Assembly: GCA_963703605.1 (NCBI GenBank)
Contig: CAVPFC010000060.1
Coordinates: forward strand, 1 to 64,000
Direction: 5' to 3'
Length of the DNA stretch: 64,000 nt
Source: DASXKD01 sp963703605
Lineage (GTDB): Bacteria > Actinomycetota > Actinomycetes > Streptosporangiales > Streptosporangiaceae
Below the pieces are notes generated by a model. The model saw only the letters and a list, made by a program, of their open reading frames with translations, was not told the DNA's origin and did not search any database. Of the stretch, positions 1 to 7,724 are shown piece by piece. Position 1 is the stretch's first letter. Each line of letters opens with the position of its first letter. A program made the position numbers and the translations under genes.

Positions 1-481
1 CGCTGACCACCGTGGCGTCGTCCCACGCCAGCCCGGCCCGGGCGAACGCCAGCGCCACGGACGACACGGCGGGCAGGACGGCGGGCTCCAGCCCGTATTC
101 CCTCAGCACGCGTACCACCCCGAAGAACCCTGGATCGCCAGAAGCCAGCACCACCGCGTTGCCGTCATGCTCGCGCAGGGCCGTCAGCGCGGGCGCGAGC
201 GGGCCCAGCACCACCGTCGCCGGGTCCCCGTCTCGCCCGGCCCCGTCTCGCCCGGCCCCGTCTCGCCCGGCCCCGTCCCGCGCGGCTCTGTCCCGCCCGG
301 GCCCGCCCTTCCGCCGGGCGCCGCCCTCCCCTGCGCCGTCCGGCCCGGTCTCGCCGACCGCCGTTTCGAGGTGCCGTGTCGCGCCCACGATCAGCGTGGC
401 GCCGGCGAGCGCCACCCGGGCCCGGGCCGCGAGCGGTGACCCGTCCATTCCGATGACCGTGATCACCGCGATGTCACCCAT
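1..481 (-). CDS. cobL: Precorrin-6Y C5,15-methyltransferase (CbiE part), cut by window edge
   Basis: The N-terminal part of CobL runs off the left edge. The family methylates C5 and C15 of precorrin-6Y and decarboxylates it in cobalamin (corrin ring) synthesis. It starts at the ATG read from 481 and begins MGDIAVITVIGMDGSPL, the usual glycine-rich opening of the tetrapyrrole methylase fold. Further in are GATRHLE and ASGDPGFFG, typical CbiE motifs. The start overlaps the end of cbiD by 19 bases, as expected in an operon. Odd feature: about 60 residues in, a low-complexity GRDGA repeat is inserted, encoded by 15-bp tandem repeats. Whether a CbiT domain follows cannot be seen. Confidence 0.85.
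   Translation of the reverse strand, partial: MGDIAVITVIGMDGSPLAARARVALAGATLIVGATRHLETAVGETGPDGAGEGGARRKGGPGRDRAARDGAGRDGAGRDGAGRDGDPATVVLGPLAPALTALREHDGNAVVLASGDPGFFGVVRVLREYGLEPAVLPAVSSVALAFARAGLAWDDATVVS
232..281. repeat. 15-bp tandem repeat inside cobL
   Basis: About three near-perfect copies of the 15-mer CCCGTCTCGCCCGGC plus a degenerate fourth. On the coding (minus) strand they give repeated GRDGA pentapeptides in the CobL N-terminal region, between the glycine-rich opening and the GDPGF motif. The unit is a multiple of three, so copy-number change would keep the frame. It has no unique spacers and is not a CRISPR. Confidence 0.7.
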
Positions 482-1648
482 TCGGGCCTGCTGGCCGCGA
501 CCACCCGGTGACCGCTGAAGTCGACCATCGCGGCGTCGGCGGCCAGCTTCCCCTCTCCGGCCCGCAGCAGGACCGAGCGAACCCGCTGGCACAACTCGCC
601 GCCGGCCGCGCGCAGCAGGCCCTCGCGCTCCCAGATCTCGTAGGCGTGGCGGCCGGTGTTGGCGGTGGCGACCTCACGCGTCACCTCAGCCGAGCCGCCG
701 ACGGCGGCGGTCAGCTCCCCGAGCCGTCCCAGGTCGACCTTCGAACGGGTGTAGTGGGTCATCAGCACGCCGGCCGCGAGCTTGGCGAGCTTGCCGGCCA
801 TCCCGACAAAGATCACCTGTGTCAGCCCCGCCTCCGCCGCCCGCCGCAGCGCGGCGCCGGTGAAGTCGCCGACTTCCACGAAGCACACGTCGGGCAGATC
901 CGGCAGCATCGCCATCGCGCCGTGCTCGGTGCGCCCCCCGGTGCAAAGCACGGCGGTGCGCTGTCCCTGGGCGGCCATCACCGACACCGCCTGCTCCACG
1001 CTGGCCCGCCACGACGCGGTCGAGAACGGCCGGACGATTCCCGTGGTACCGAGAATGGAGATCCCGCCGAGGATGCCGAGCCGGGCGTTTGTCGTCTTGC
1101 GGGCCATCCGCTCGCCGCCTGGCACGGACAGGATCACCCGCACCCCGCGGGTGGCGGGATCGACCACCTCGGTCACCGCCGCCGCGATCATCGCGCGCGG
1201 CACGCTGGTGATCGCGGGTTCGCCGACATCGATGCCGAGGCCTGGCTTGGTGACGACACCAACCCCTTCGCCTCCCTCGAGGATCACGCCGGGGGGCGGG
1301 CACCAGGCGGCCGTGGCGGTGAGGTGCGCGCCGTGCGTGACGTCCGGGTCGTCGCCGGCATCCTTGATCACAACGGCGGTGGCCCGGCGGGCGTCGTATG
1401 TGCACGACGCGACCGGGAAGCTGACGCGCCGCCCGCTGGGCAGGGCGACGTTCACGGCGTGCTGCGGTGCCTGGTCGCGAAGCGACGTGGTCGCGGCTTT
1501 CGCGGCGGCGGACGCGCAGGTGCCGGTGGTCCACCCGGTGCGCAGGGCCCGAGGGCGTACCCTCGCGGTGCGCGGCAGGTCGGGTTCGCGCAGTTCCGGC
1601 GCCGAAACCGGTCCGCCGGGCCGCTCCCTCCGGGGCCGGCGGCGTCAC
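463..1648 (-). CDS. cbiD: Cobalt-precorrin-5B C1-methyltransferase CbiD, start region frameshifted
   Basis: CbiD methylates C1 of cobalt-precorrin-5B in corrin synthesis. The open frame from the GTG at 1455 to the TGA at 463 already covers most of the protein (GGISILGTTGIVRPFST, FVGMAGKLAKLAAG). The same frame continues upstream to about 1590 and encodes the family hallmark LRTGWTTGTCASAAAKAAT. GTG 1455 is therefore not the true start. That extended frame has no ATG, GTG or TTG before an in-frame TGA at 1645-1647. A GTG at 1648 overlaps the cobM stop (GTGA), the normal operon junction, but lies one frame off. One extra base between about 1592 and 1646 would explain this, by real mutation or sequencing error. 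Confidence 0.75.
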
Positions 1649-2396
1649 GTCCCGCGCTCCTGGGCGAAGGCCGACGGCCGGCCCGCCACATTCCGCACCG
1701 GGTCGGGCGCCGTGTCAGCACCCCGCGCGGCCTGGTGACGGGCCTCGCGCAGCGATCGGCGCGCCTCCGGCTCCGCGCGCCGGAACCCGTGGAAGTGGCC
1801 GGGGTGATAGAGGCGGGAGCGGGTGCCGCGCGCCCCGAGGGCCGGGCCGACCAGGAACAGCGTGTGCTTCCAGAGCCGGTGCGCCCTGACGGTCTCGGCC
1901 AGCGAGCCCACGCTGCACTCGAGCACGAGCTGGTCGGGCCAGGTCGCGCGGTAGGCGAGCACGACCGGCGTGTCCGGCGGGTAACCCCCGGCCAGCAGTT
2001 CCTGCTGAAGCTGGCCCGAACGGGCGGCCGAACAGGAACAGCGCCATCGTGGTCTGGTGCGCCGCGAGGTCGCGGACGGCCTCTCCGGGCGGCATCGGGG
2101 TCTTGCCGCCGCCGAGCCGGGTGAGGATCACCGACTGGGCTACCTCGGGAACGGTGGCTTCCCGGCTGGCGAGCGCGGCGACGGCGGCGTAGGCGCTGAC
2201 CCCCGGCACGGTCTCGTGCGGCAGCCGCAGCAGGTCGGCAGAGCTCGCGCTGTTCCTGCACCGCGCCCCACAGCGCCGGGTCGCCGGAGTGGATCCGGGC
2301 CACCACGAGGTCTTCGGCCAGCGCGCGCTCGTACAGCGCGCGCACCCCCTCCAGCGGCAGCGCCGCGGAGTCGATCACCTCGGCGCCGGCCCGCTC
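1645..2396 (-). pseudogene. cobM: Precorrin-4 C11-methyltransferase remnant (cobM), truncated and frameshifted
   Basis: CobM/CbiF methylates C11 of precorrin-4. The reading frame is broken into three pieces. Up to about 2237 it reads AEVIDSAALPLEGV and VARIHSGDPALWGAVQEQ. The next frame, 2235 to about 2030, reads PGVSAYAAVAALASREATV and ILTRLGGGKTPMP. The last frame reads QLQQELLAGGYPPDTPVVLA and YHPGHFHGF, ending at TGA 1645. Removing one base near 2237 and one between about 2011 and 2035 restores a continuous CobM. The first 45-50 residues (glycine-rich SAM loop and LYAGS-type region) are absent. An in-frame TGA at 2397 sits where similarity stops. The N-terminal loss cannot be a sequencing error, so this copy is probably non-functional. 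Confidence 0.8.
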
Positions 2397-2399
2397 TCA

Positions 2400-3040
2400 T
2401 GGTGATCACGCCGGTGCTGGTCGGCTTCGCCGGCGCCCGGGTGTTGTTGTGGTCTGAATCATTGCCGCTGCGCTTCGCGTTGGAAGTCGGCTATCGCGTG
2501 GTGTTGCTGGTTGCGGCGACGTCGCCCTGGCGGCCGGCCGCCGTGGCCGCTGGCACGCCTCGGCCTGGCTTGTGGCTTTGTGCCTGCTCGCGCTGCATCT
2601 TTCCTGGGCTCCCTTAACCGGGCAAGTTCCGGCGGTGGCGCTCTCGACCGCAACTGACATTGCTCTACCGATCACGATGTTGATGCTGGTACTCGGTGAA
2701 ATGCGCGCCCGGTGGGCAAAGATCAGATCGAAGATCTGGGAGCGGGCGCTGGAAGCTGTGGGCGGGCGAGTGCAGGTTCCGGTAGGATCGGGCTCTGGGT
2801 CGTAGAGCTGGAATGGTTCGAAGACAGTCTAACCGCAGAGGACGCTGAGAAATTCGCAGAGAACGCGAAGAGAATCTGGGGCCAATAACCTTGCCGTCAC
2901 GTTTTTCCTGAAACGGGACGATCAGTTGCCGGTACCCCTCCCCCCTCCCCCGGTCCTGTGGAATCAGAGATATAGGGGAAAATCTCCGAAAAAAATCTTG
3001 GGCACAATCACTTGCGGGCAAAATCTTGGTTTCAAATAAC
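2400..3040. other. Scar region without a recognisable gene
   Basis: This stretch lies between the broken 5' end of cobM and the end of the SulP fragment frame. Short frames exist on both strands, for example hydrophobic ones on the plus strand between 2400 and 2800, but none resembles a known family or has a ribosome-binding site. A run of C and T at about 2935-2955 and lower GC near 2960-3060 differ from the surroundings. I read it as non-coding or decayed DNA. Confidence 0.5.
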
Positions 3041-3667
3041 TTAGGTTCTCTGCTCCAAAACCTGGTTCCAGAATGGGACGGGATTCGCGGTCAGCGTACC
3101 GTTACCCCTCGACGATGGTCGCGAAATGGGTTGTGGAACACAAGGACAGATGTCACATCGGGGTATGGAGCTCATCAGGCCGTCGGCCTCGACTTTGAAC
3201 CCGAACAGCTTCGGCAGCTGCCCGATCAGAATGGTCAGTGCCAGGCCGTTCATGTAGCCGATCATCGTTGGCTTGGAGATCAAGTCGGCGATGAAGCCGA
3301 GCTTCGCCACACTCGCCAGGATCATGATCGCCGCGACCATGATCGCGAGTATCGAGGCCAGTGCCACCGCCCGCTCCGGGTCGCCCTTGGCGGCGATGAG
3401 CGGCAGGATCGTCGCGGCGATCATCGGCCCCAGCGAGGAGTCCGGCCCCAGCACCAGGATCCGCGACGGGCCGAACACCGCATAGCCGAGCAGGCACATG
3501 ATGGAGGTGTACAAGCCGGTGATCGGCGGCAGGCCCGCCAGCTCCGCATACGCCATCCCCTGCGGGACCAGCAGGGTGGTGAGCACCACCCCCGCAATGA
3601 CGTCCTTGAGCAGCCACCGCCGGTGGTAGGACGAAATCACCTGCAGCCCCGGCACCAAACCGAACAT
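3041..3667 (-). pseudogene. SulP-family anion transporter, C-terminally truncated fragment
   Basis: From the ATG at 3667 the protein opens with a SulP N-terminus: WLLKDVIAGVVLTTLLVPQG, MAYAELAGLPPITGLYTS and VFGPSRILVLGPDSSLGPMI. SulP permeases exchange sulfate, bicarbonate or related anions and have 10-14 membrane helices plus a STAS domain, usually 500-700 residues. Similarity ends after FGFKVEADGLMSSI near 3165. The remaining 40 or so residues look like random read-through to the stop at 3041. Fewer than 200 residues and about five helices remain, so transport is unlikely. Confidence 0.8.
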
Positions 3668-4127
3668 GCACACCACACCCCGGCCGTGGTCGGACACCGC
3701 AACTGCAATCTCCCGCCTGGACACACACCCGCGCATCCCTCGCGCAGGGTGAAGGTCTCATGCCAGAGCAGGCGATCCTGGTGGAGTGACGACGCCGTGT
3801 CAGCGCTATTTGCCGCTGGCCTCGCCAACGGTGGTACCTGCCAGCAGCCTGCGGGTCTTGTGGCGGCGGTAATACCTTCTCGCGGGCATCCGGGCCGCCA
3901 CTCCAGCGCGCCGACGTCATCTGCTGGCCCGCTCCACGGACCCTCAACCTCGCCCGGTCAAGACGTAGGCGCCGGCGGCAGGCTATACCTCAGCGGCCTG
4001 AGCCGAGCCTGACTGAACGGCTCATCCGCTCCGGGCATCTCGATGGGCCGATCCGCACCTTCGAAGCGACCTCGATCATTGGCGAGTCAACCCCGGGTGC
4101 CTACCTCGGCGCCGGGGGTATGGCTGG
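3668..4127. other. Intergenic stretch, no identifiable gene
   Basis: No convincing gene lies between the SulP fragment and the antiporter fragment. A plus-strand frame around 4020-4110 encodes the coding-like stretch ERLIRSGHLDGPIRTFEATS, but it lacks a start and ribosome-binding site and I do not recognise it. It may be a gene remnant, in keeping with the truncated genes on either side. Confidence 0.4.
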
Positions 4128-4941
4128 TCATGAGGCACGGCGGATGAGCCTGCGCTCGGGCACCGGGGGAATGGGTGGATCATCAGGCCCGCCTGCGGGG
4201 ATGGCCAGACATGGCCCGTATCGGCGTGCGAGCGGGTCGGCGGTCAGGCCATGCGCGACCACGCTGAGCAGCACGGTGAAGGCGATCACTGAAACCACAG
4301 CACCGGCCGGCTTGCCCAGATCCTCCAGCGCCAGCAAGGCAAATACCACCGACGCCAGGCCACGGGGACCGAACCAGCCCACGAAGGCGACGGTAGGGCG
4401 GGCGAATCCTGTACCGGCCAGCGACAGCGCTACCGGCGCCATCCGGATCAGGGTCAGGCTGAGCACCGCATACGCCGCCGTCTGCCAGGTCAGGCCCTGC
4501 AAGGCCGGAACCACCGCGACAGCGCCGAACGCCAGCCAGACCAGCAGCGACACCAGGGCCCCCGTCTCCTCCACGTAGGGCACCAGCCGCTCGCCACGGC
4601 GCCCCCCGGACAGGCGGTAGGCCAGGCCGCCCACGAACGCCGCGATAAAACCATTCCCGTGCAGCGCTAGGGCGCAGGCATACGCGCAGACCGCCAGCGC
4701 CAGCACCGCCGAACCAGCGAAACCACCCTCGGCCCACCCGCGGCGCCGCGCCGCATTCACGACAAACCCGCCCGCGCCGCCCACGACGGCGCCAATGAGC
4801 ACGCCAAGCGCCAGCTCCGCGACCGCCACGCCAGGACCGACACTGGCAGCGTGCTCGGCAGTTGCGGCCCCAGCTATCGCGACCAAGACCACCGGCGTGG
4901 CGATCCCGTCGTTGAGCCCGCTCTCGACGTTGAGATCGTCA
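4128..4941 (-). pseudogene. CPA1-type Na+/H+ antiporter, N-terminally truncated
   Basis: The reading begins abruptly at LNVESGLNDGIATPVVLVAI, the mid-protein signature of CPA1 (NhaP/NhaK) cation/proton antiporters. It continues through about seven membrane segments to WFGPRGLASVVFALLALED and the C-terminus at 4128. The first five or so helices are missing. Upstream of 4941 the frame enters non-homologous sequence that overlaps the end of the aquaporin gene on the same strand. The residues retained include the conserved ND pair of the ion-binding helix. Without the first half the protein should not fold as a transporter. Confidence 0.75.
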
Positions 4942-4957
4942 TCTGCGGGAGTGACCG

Positions 4958-5740
4958 CTAGGCAGGCGTGTTGCCGGCGCGCAGGAACCTGTCGTAGAGG
5001 GCGACGGCTATCGCGCCGCCGGCCAGTGGCGCCGCGAGGTATGCCCACCAGTCGGAGAACTCGCCCGCGAGGATCATCGGCCCGATCGCCCGGGCCGGGT
5101 TGACGCCCGCGCCGCTGACCGGTCCGGCGATCACGATGGCTACCGCGAGGGCCGCGCCGATGGCCATGGCAGCGATGCCACGCGGAACCCGGCTGTCGGT
5201 GGCCACCGCCACGACCACCAGGACCAGCACGAAGGTGACAACGGCTTCGGCCGCGAGCACCCGCCCCACCGAAACCCCGGCGGCCGGGACGGTGGCGCCA
5301 AGGCGGGCGATCGACCTGGCCTGATTCCCGTACAGGCCCCAGGTGACCGCGGCCGCGGCGATCGCGCCGACGAACTGGGCGATGAGGTAGCCAGGGGCGT
5401 AGGCCCAGGGGAAGTGCCTGTTGACGGCCAGCCCGAGCGTCACCGCCGGGTTGAGGTGGGCCCCGGAGACGTGGCCGACGCTGGCGACTCCGATGGCCAG
5501 CGCCAGGCCGCCGGCCACGGGGACCGCCAGGGACCCGTAGGGTGTCCCGGCCACCGGCCGGGACAAGGTGGCCGCGACGGCGGTGCTGGTGATGGCCAGG
5601 ACCAGTACGAAGGTGCCGGCTGCCTCGGCGGTGACCGCGCGGGCCAGGTTGCGCTCAAGCTGGTGGCCATGCAGGAGCACGACCGCGTTGCCGCTGGCAG
5701 GCTGCTGCCCTGATCGAGGGCTGATGCTGGTTGCTTTCAT
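4958..5740 (-). CDS. MIP-family water/solute channel (aquaporin-like)
   Basis: A 260-residue protein with the size and six-helix pattern of the major intrinsic protein family, which conducts water or small neutral solutes across the cytoplasmic membrane. Both pore loops are present: HLNPAVTLGL in the first half and GVNPARAIGPMIL in the second. I chose the ATG at 5740 (MKATSISPRSG) because GGAG lies ten bases upstream. The frame extends further upstream, but that part is arginine/proline-rich and looks non-coding. The substrate cannot be decided from sequence. The gene is intact, unlike the antiporter remnant immediately downstream. Confidence 0.85.
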   Translation of the reverse strand: MKATSISPRSGQQPASGNAVVLLHGHQLERNLARAVTAEAAGTFVLVLAITSTAVAATLSRPVAGTPYGSLAVPVAGGLALAIGVASVGHVSGAHLNPAVTLGLAVNRHFPWAYAPGYLIAQFVGAIAAAAVTWGLYGNQARSIARLGATVPAAGVSVGRVLAAEAVVTFVLVLVVVAVATDSRVPRGIAAMAIGAALAVAIVIAGPVSGAGVNPARAIGPMILAGEFSDWWAYLAAPLAGGAIAVALYDRFLRAGNTPA

Positions 5741-5840
5741 AATCACCACTCCGCCGGTAGCCGGCTGAAGCCGGCCGGGACGATCTGTTCGTGGTCGCCG
5801 GCTCTGCGGGCCTGCGCGTTCAGGGCCGTATGCGACTGCG

Positions 5841-6398
5841 CTAAGGCGTTCCGCGGGACCGGTGTGCCGCGGTTGCGGTGGCCGGTATGCCGGTCGCGTG
5901 GCGCAGGAGGCTGAGGACTTCGGTGTCCAGCCGCTGGGCGACCTGGGAGGCCGCTGCGTCACCGTAGGGCGCGATCGCGCTGGCGACGGTGTCGTAGGCC
6001 ACCTGGGTTCCGCCGCCTGCCAGTTCCTGGATGAGGATGGTGACCGGGGCGTAGGAGCCGGCCGCGGCCAGGTGGCGGGTCATCTGCCCCATGGTGACCG
6101 GGTTGCCGGCGATCAGGCGGACCAGGCGCCGCCCGGCCTGGTCCGTCTGCGGGTCGAGGGCCAGGACGTGGTCGTCGTCGAGGTGCAGGAACCGCATCAG
6201 GCCAGCGCTGCCCTGCGCGTGCCTGACCAGCGCGGTGAACTCCTCATAGGAGGTACTAGCCGCCAGCATGGCGAACAGCGCCCCGATGTCCGGCTGGCTG
6301 ATGCCGTCGTAGATGCCGTCCAGGACAACCTGGAACGGCCGTTCGCTGGTCAGCACGTGGCGGCGCACGGGTATATCGAGCACCTGCTCGGATGCCAC
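5841..6398 (-). CDS. DUF302 domain protein
   Basis: A 185-residue soluble protein resembling DUF302 proteins. It has the pattern FQVVLDGIYDGISQPDIGAL, then FTALVRHAQGSAGLMRFL, LIAGNPVTMGQMTRH, AGSYAPVTILIQE and VAYDTVASAIAPYGD. DUF302 proteins are small alpha/beta proteins of uncertain biochemical role. The gene lies about 80 bases downstream of an alpha/beta hydrolase gene on the same strand and could be cotranscribed with it. The start at 6398 (MASEQVLDIPVRR) has a GGAG-type site (AAGGAGAAACC) just upstream. Function is not predicted beyond the family. Confidence 0.8.
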   Translation of the reverse strand: MASEQVLDIPVRRHVLTSERPFQVVLDGIYDGISQPDIGALFAMLAASTSYEEFTALVRHAQGSAGLMRFLHLDDDHVLALDPQTDQAGRRLVRLIAGNPVTMGQMTRHLAAAGSYAPVTILIQELAGGGTQVAYDTVASAIAPYGDAAASQVAQRLDTEVLSLLRHATGIPATATAAHRSRGTP

Positions 6399-6476
6399 CG
6401 GTTTCTCCTTTGTGATCTTGCTCTTTCTGGGCTCCGCCCGTCCGGCCGGCGAGCAGGGCCCAGAAAGGGTGCTGGC

Positions 6477-7163
6477 TCAGATGGCTGCCGCGGCGGTACG
6501 GATGACGTCGAGGACGTTGTCGGGCTGGGACAGCATGGGGCAGTGGCTGCTGTCGAACTCGTAGGTGGTAGCGCCCATGCGCTTGGCGGCGGCCCGCTCG
6601 AGGTCGGGGTGGACGGCCTGGTCGTTTTTGCCCACGATGTACCAGCTCGGCTTGGTCCGCCACGCGACGCCGGGGACGTTGCTGCTAAACAGCTCGACGG
6701 ACGGGGGCCAGGCGGTCGCCCAGACGACTTTCTGCTCTTCCTCGGGCAGGTCGCCGCAGAAGCAGGCAGCGCCGCCGGGCAGCATCCACACCCGCCCATC
6801 GGCGACCTCGATCTGGCCGAACGCCGGCGTCTTGGGGAATTTGTCCTGCTCGGCCTGGGATGTCTCGGTCTCGTCCGGGCCCAGAGCGTTGATGTAGACC
6901 AGCCCGGCCACGCGGTCGTCGGTGCCCGCGGCGGTAATGACGGCGCCGCCGTAGGAGTGGCCGACCAGCAGGATCCGGCTGTGGACCCGGTTGAAGGTGC
7001 GGATCGTCGCGGCGACGTCGGCCACGTTGGTGTCCAGGCCGTACTGCGCGCAGATCACCTCGTATCCCTCCGCCTGCAGCGGCGGGAGCAGCTTGTTGAA
7101 GCACGAACCGTCGGCCCAGATCCCGTGACAGAACACGATGCTCGGCTTGGTTGGCGTGGACAT
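6477..7163 (-). CDS. Alpha/beta hydrolase
   Basis: A 228-residue alpha/beta-hydrolase-fold protein with no signal peptide. The oxyanion strand is IVFCHGIWADGSCF. The nucleophile elbow is VGHSYGGAV with catalytic Ser, and the histidine is in FDSSHCPMLSQPDN. An acid is plausible in VGKNDQAVHPDLE. The GIWADGS opening and the PGGAACFCGDLPEEEQ lid resemble small esterase-like hydrolases of actinobacteria and proteobacteria annotated only as alpha/beta hydrolase. The ATG at 7163 follows AGGAGG, a strong ribosome-binding site. The upstream intergenic region carries two copies of the 20-bp motif that recurs near the LAL regulators. Confidence 0.85.
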   Translation of the reverse strand: MSTPTKPSIVFCHGIWADGSCFNKLLPPLQAEGYEVICAQYGLDTNVADVAATIRTFNRVHSRILLVGHSYGGAVITAAGTDDRVAGLVYINALGPDETETSQAEQDKFPKTPAFGQIEVADGRVWMLPGGAACFCGDLPEEEQKVVWATAWPPSVELFSSNVPGVAWRTKPSWYIVGKNDQAVHPDLERAAAKRMGATTYEFDSSHCPMLSQPDNVLDVIRTAAAAI

Positions 7164-7268
7164 AGTTCCTCCTTATGAGGTTCCCCTGGCGCATTGATCC
7201 GCGAGTTGGCCACTGCAGATCCAGCCGTCAATGACAGGTCCATCGTCGCCGCGCCAACATCAGAGCAG

Positions 7269-7288
7269 TATCGGCATGTTGACTGAAC
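7269..7288 (+). promoter_or_regulatory. Recurring 20-bp motif, copy 1
   Basis: TATCGGCATGTTGACTGAAC. Best described by the consensus TATCsGCAnsyTGACTGCAC. This copy lies 106 bases upstream of the divergent alpha/beta hydrolase start at 7163. It is one of four copies found only in the intergenic regions around the two LAL genes and two hydrolase genes. Confidence 0.55.
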
Positions 7289-7598
7289 CCAGCGCCCCGC
7301 CCGGGTGGTCTGGAGTACTGCCGCCCGCGCCTGGGGTATGACTCTCGGGTGGTGCGCTGCTATCCACCCGGTACTGGCATCGGCTGTGCTCACGGGCGGC
7401 TGTTCACAGCACTGTCCCGGCGGTAGCAGGGCGCGGATGGAGACGAGGAATGCATGGTTGACCTGAGGCCGAGCCTGAGGCATGACGTGGCCGACGTCCT
7501 AGAGGCAGGAGCCCGGGTCTGTACTCCATCTGGATCTCGGAGTCGTGCTCACCGATGGAGTGTTTCGTCAGTTTGTACAGAGGATCGCGGCCGTGAGG

Positions 7599-7618
7599 TA
7601 TCCGCATGCTGACTGCAC
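7599..7618 (+). promoter_or_regulatory. Recurring 20-bp motif, copy 2
   Basis: TATCCGCATGCTGACTGCAC, about 107 bases upstream of the first LAL regulator start. It matches copy 1 at 17 of 20 positions. GCA and TGC inside the motif form a short inverted pair, which would suit a dimeric DNA-binding protein. Confidence 0.55.
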
Positions 7619-7681
7619 CCACGCGCCAGGCGATCAGGCCGTTCCTCCCGCGCGTGCTCGCTGTGTCCCGGCCCAGTCGGC

Positions 7682-7700
7682 GTGTCTATAGTGGGCCCGG
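7682..7700 (+). promoter_or_regulatory. Promoter-like element of LAL regulator 1
   Basis: GTGTCTATAGTGGGCCCGG contains TATAGT (7687-7692), a good -10 hexamer, 33 bases before the start codon. The second LAL gene has almost the same string (TGCCTATAGTGGGCGCGG) 30 bases before its start. This is either a conserved promoter core or a sign of recent duplication. No clear -35 hexamer precedes it. Confidence 0.5.
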
Positions 7701-7724
7701 AAACGGCGCGAGGAGTTGTGCGGA

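Larger units (their letters stand above)
7164..7724. other. Long divergent intergenic region with regulatory repeats
   Basis: About 560 bases separate the minus-strand hydrolase from the plus-strand LAL regulator. I see no credible gene. It holds two copies of the 20-bp motif (7269-7288 and 7599-7618) and a promoter-like TATAGT 33 bases before the LAL start. The length and repeats suggest a control region for both divergent units. Confidence 0.55.

Noticed and set aside
232..281. Tandem repeats considered as a CRISPR array
   Set aside because: Repeats are directly adjacent 15-mers inside a coding sequence, with no spacers and no cas genes in the window.
2400..2805. Hydrophobic plus-strand frames as a membrane protein gene
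   Set aside because: The hydrophobic stretch is split over two frames, has no ribosome-binding site and matches no family. It may be decayed DNA only.
3026..4012. 328-codon plus-strand frame across the SulP fragment
   Set aside because: It is opposite a recognisable SulP sequence and its composition (Arg, His, Gln, Gly) is typical of a shadow.
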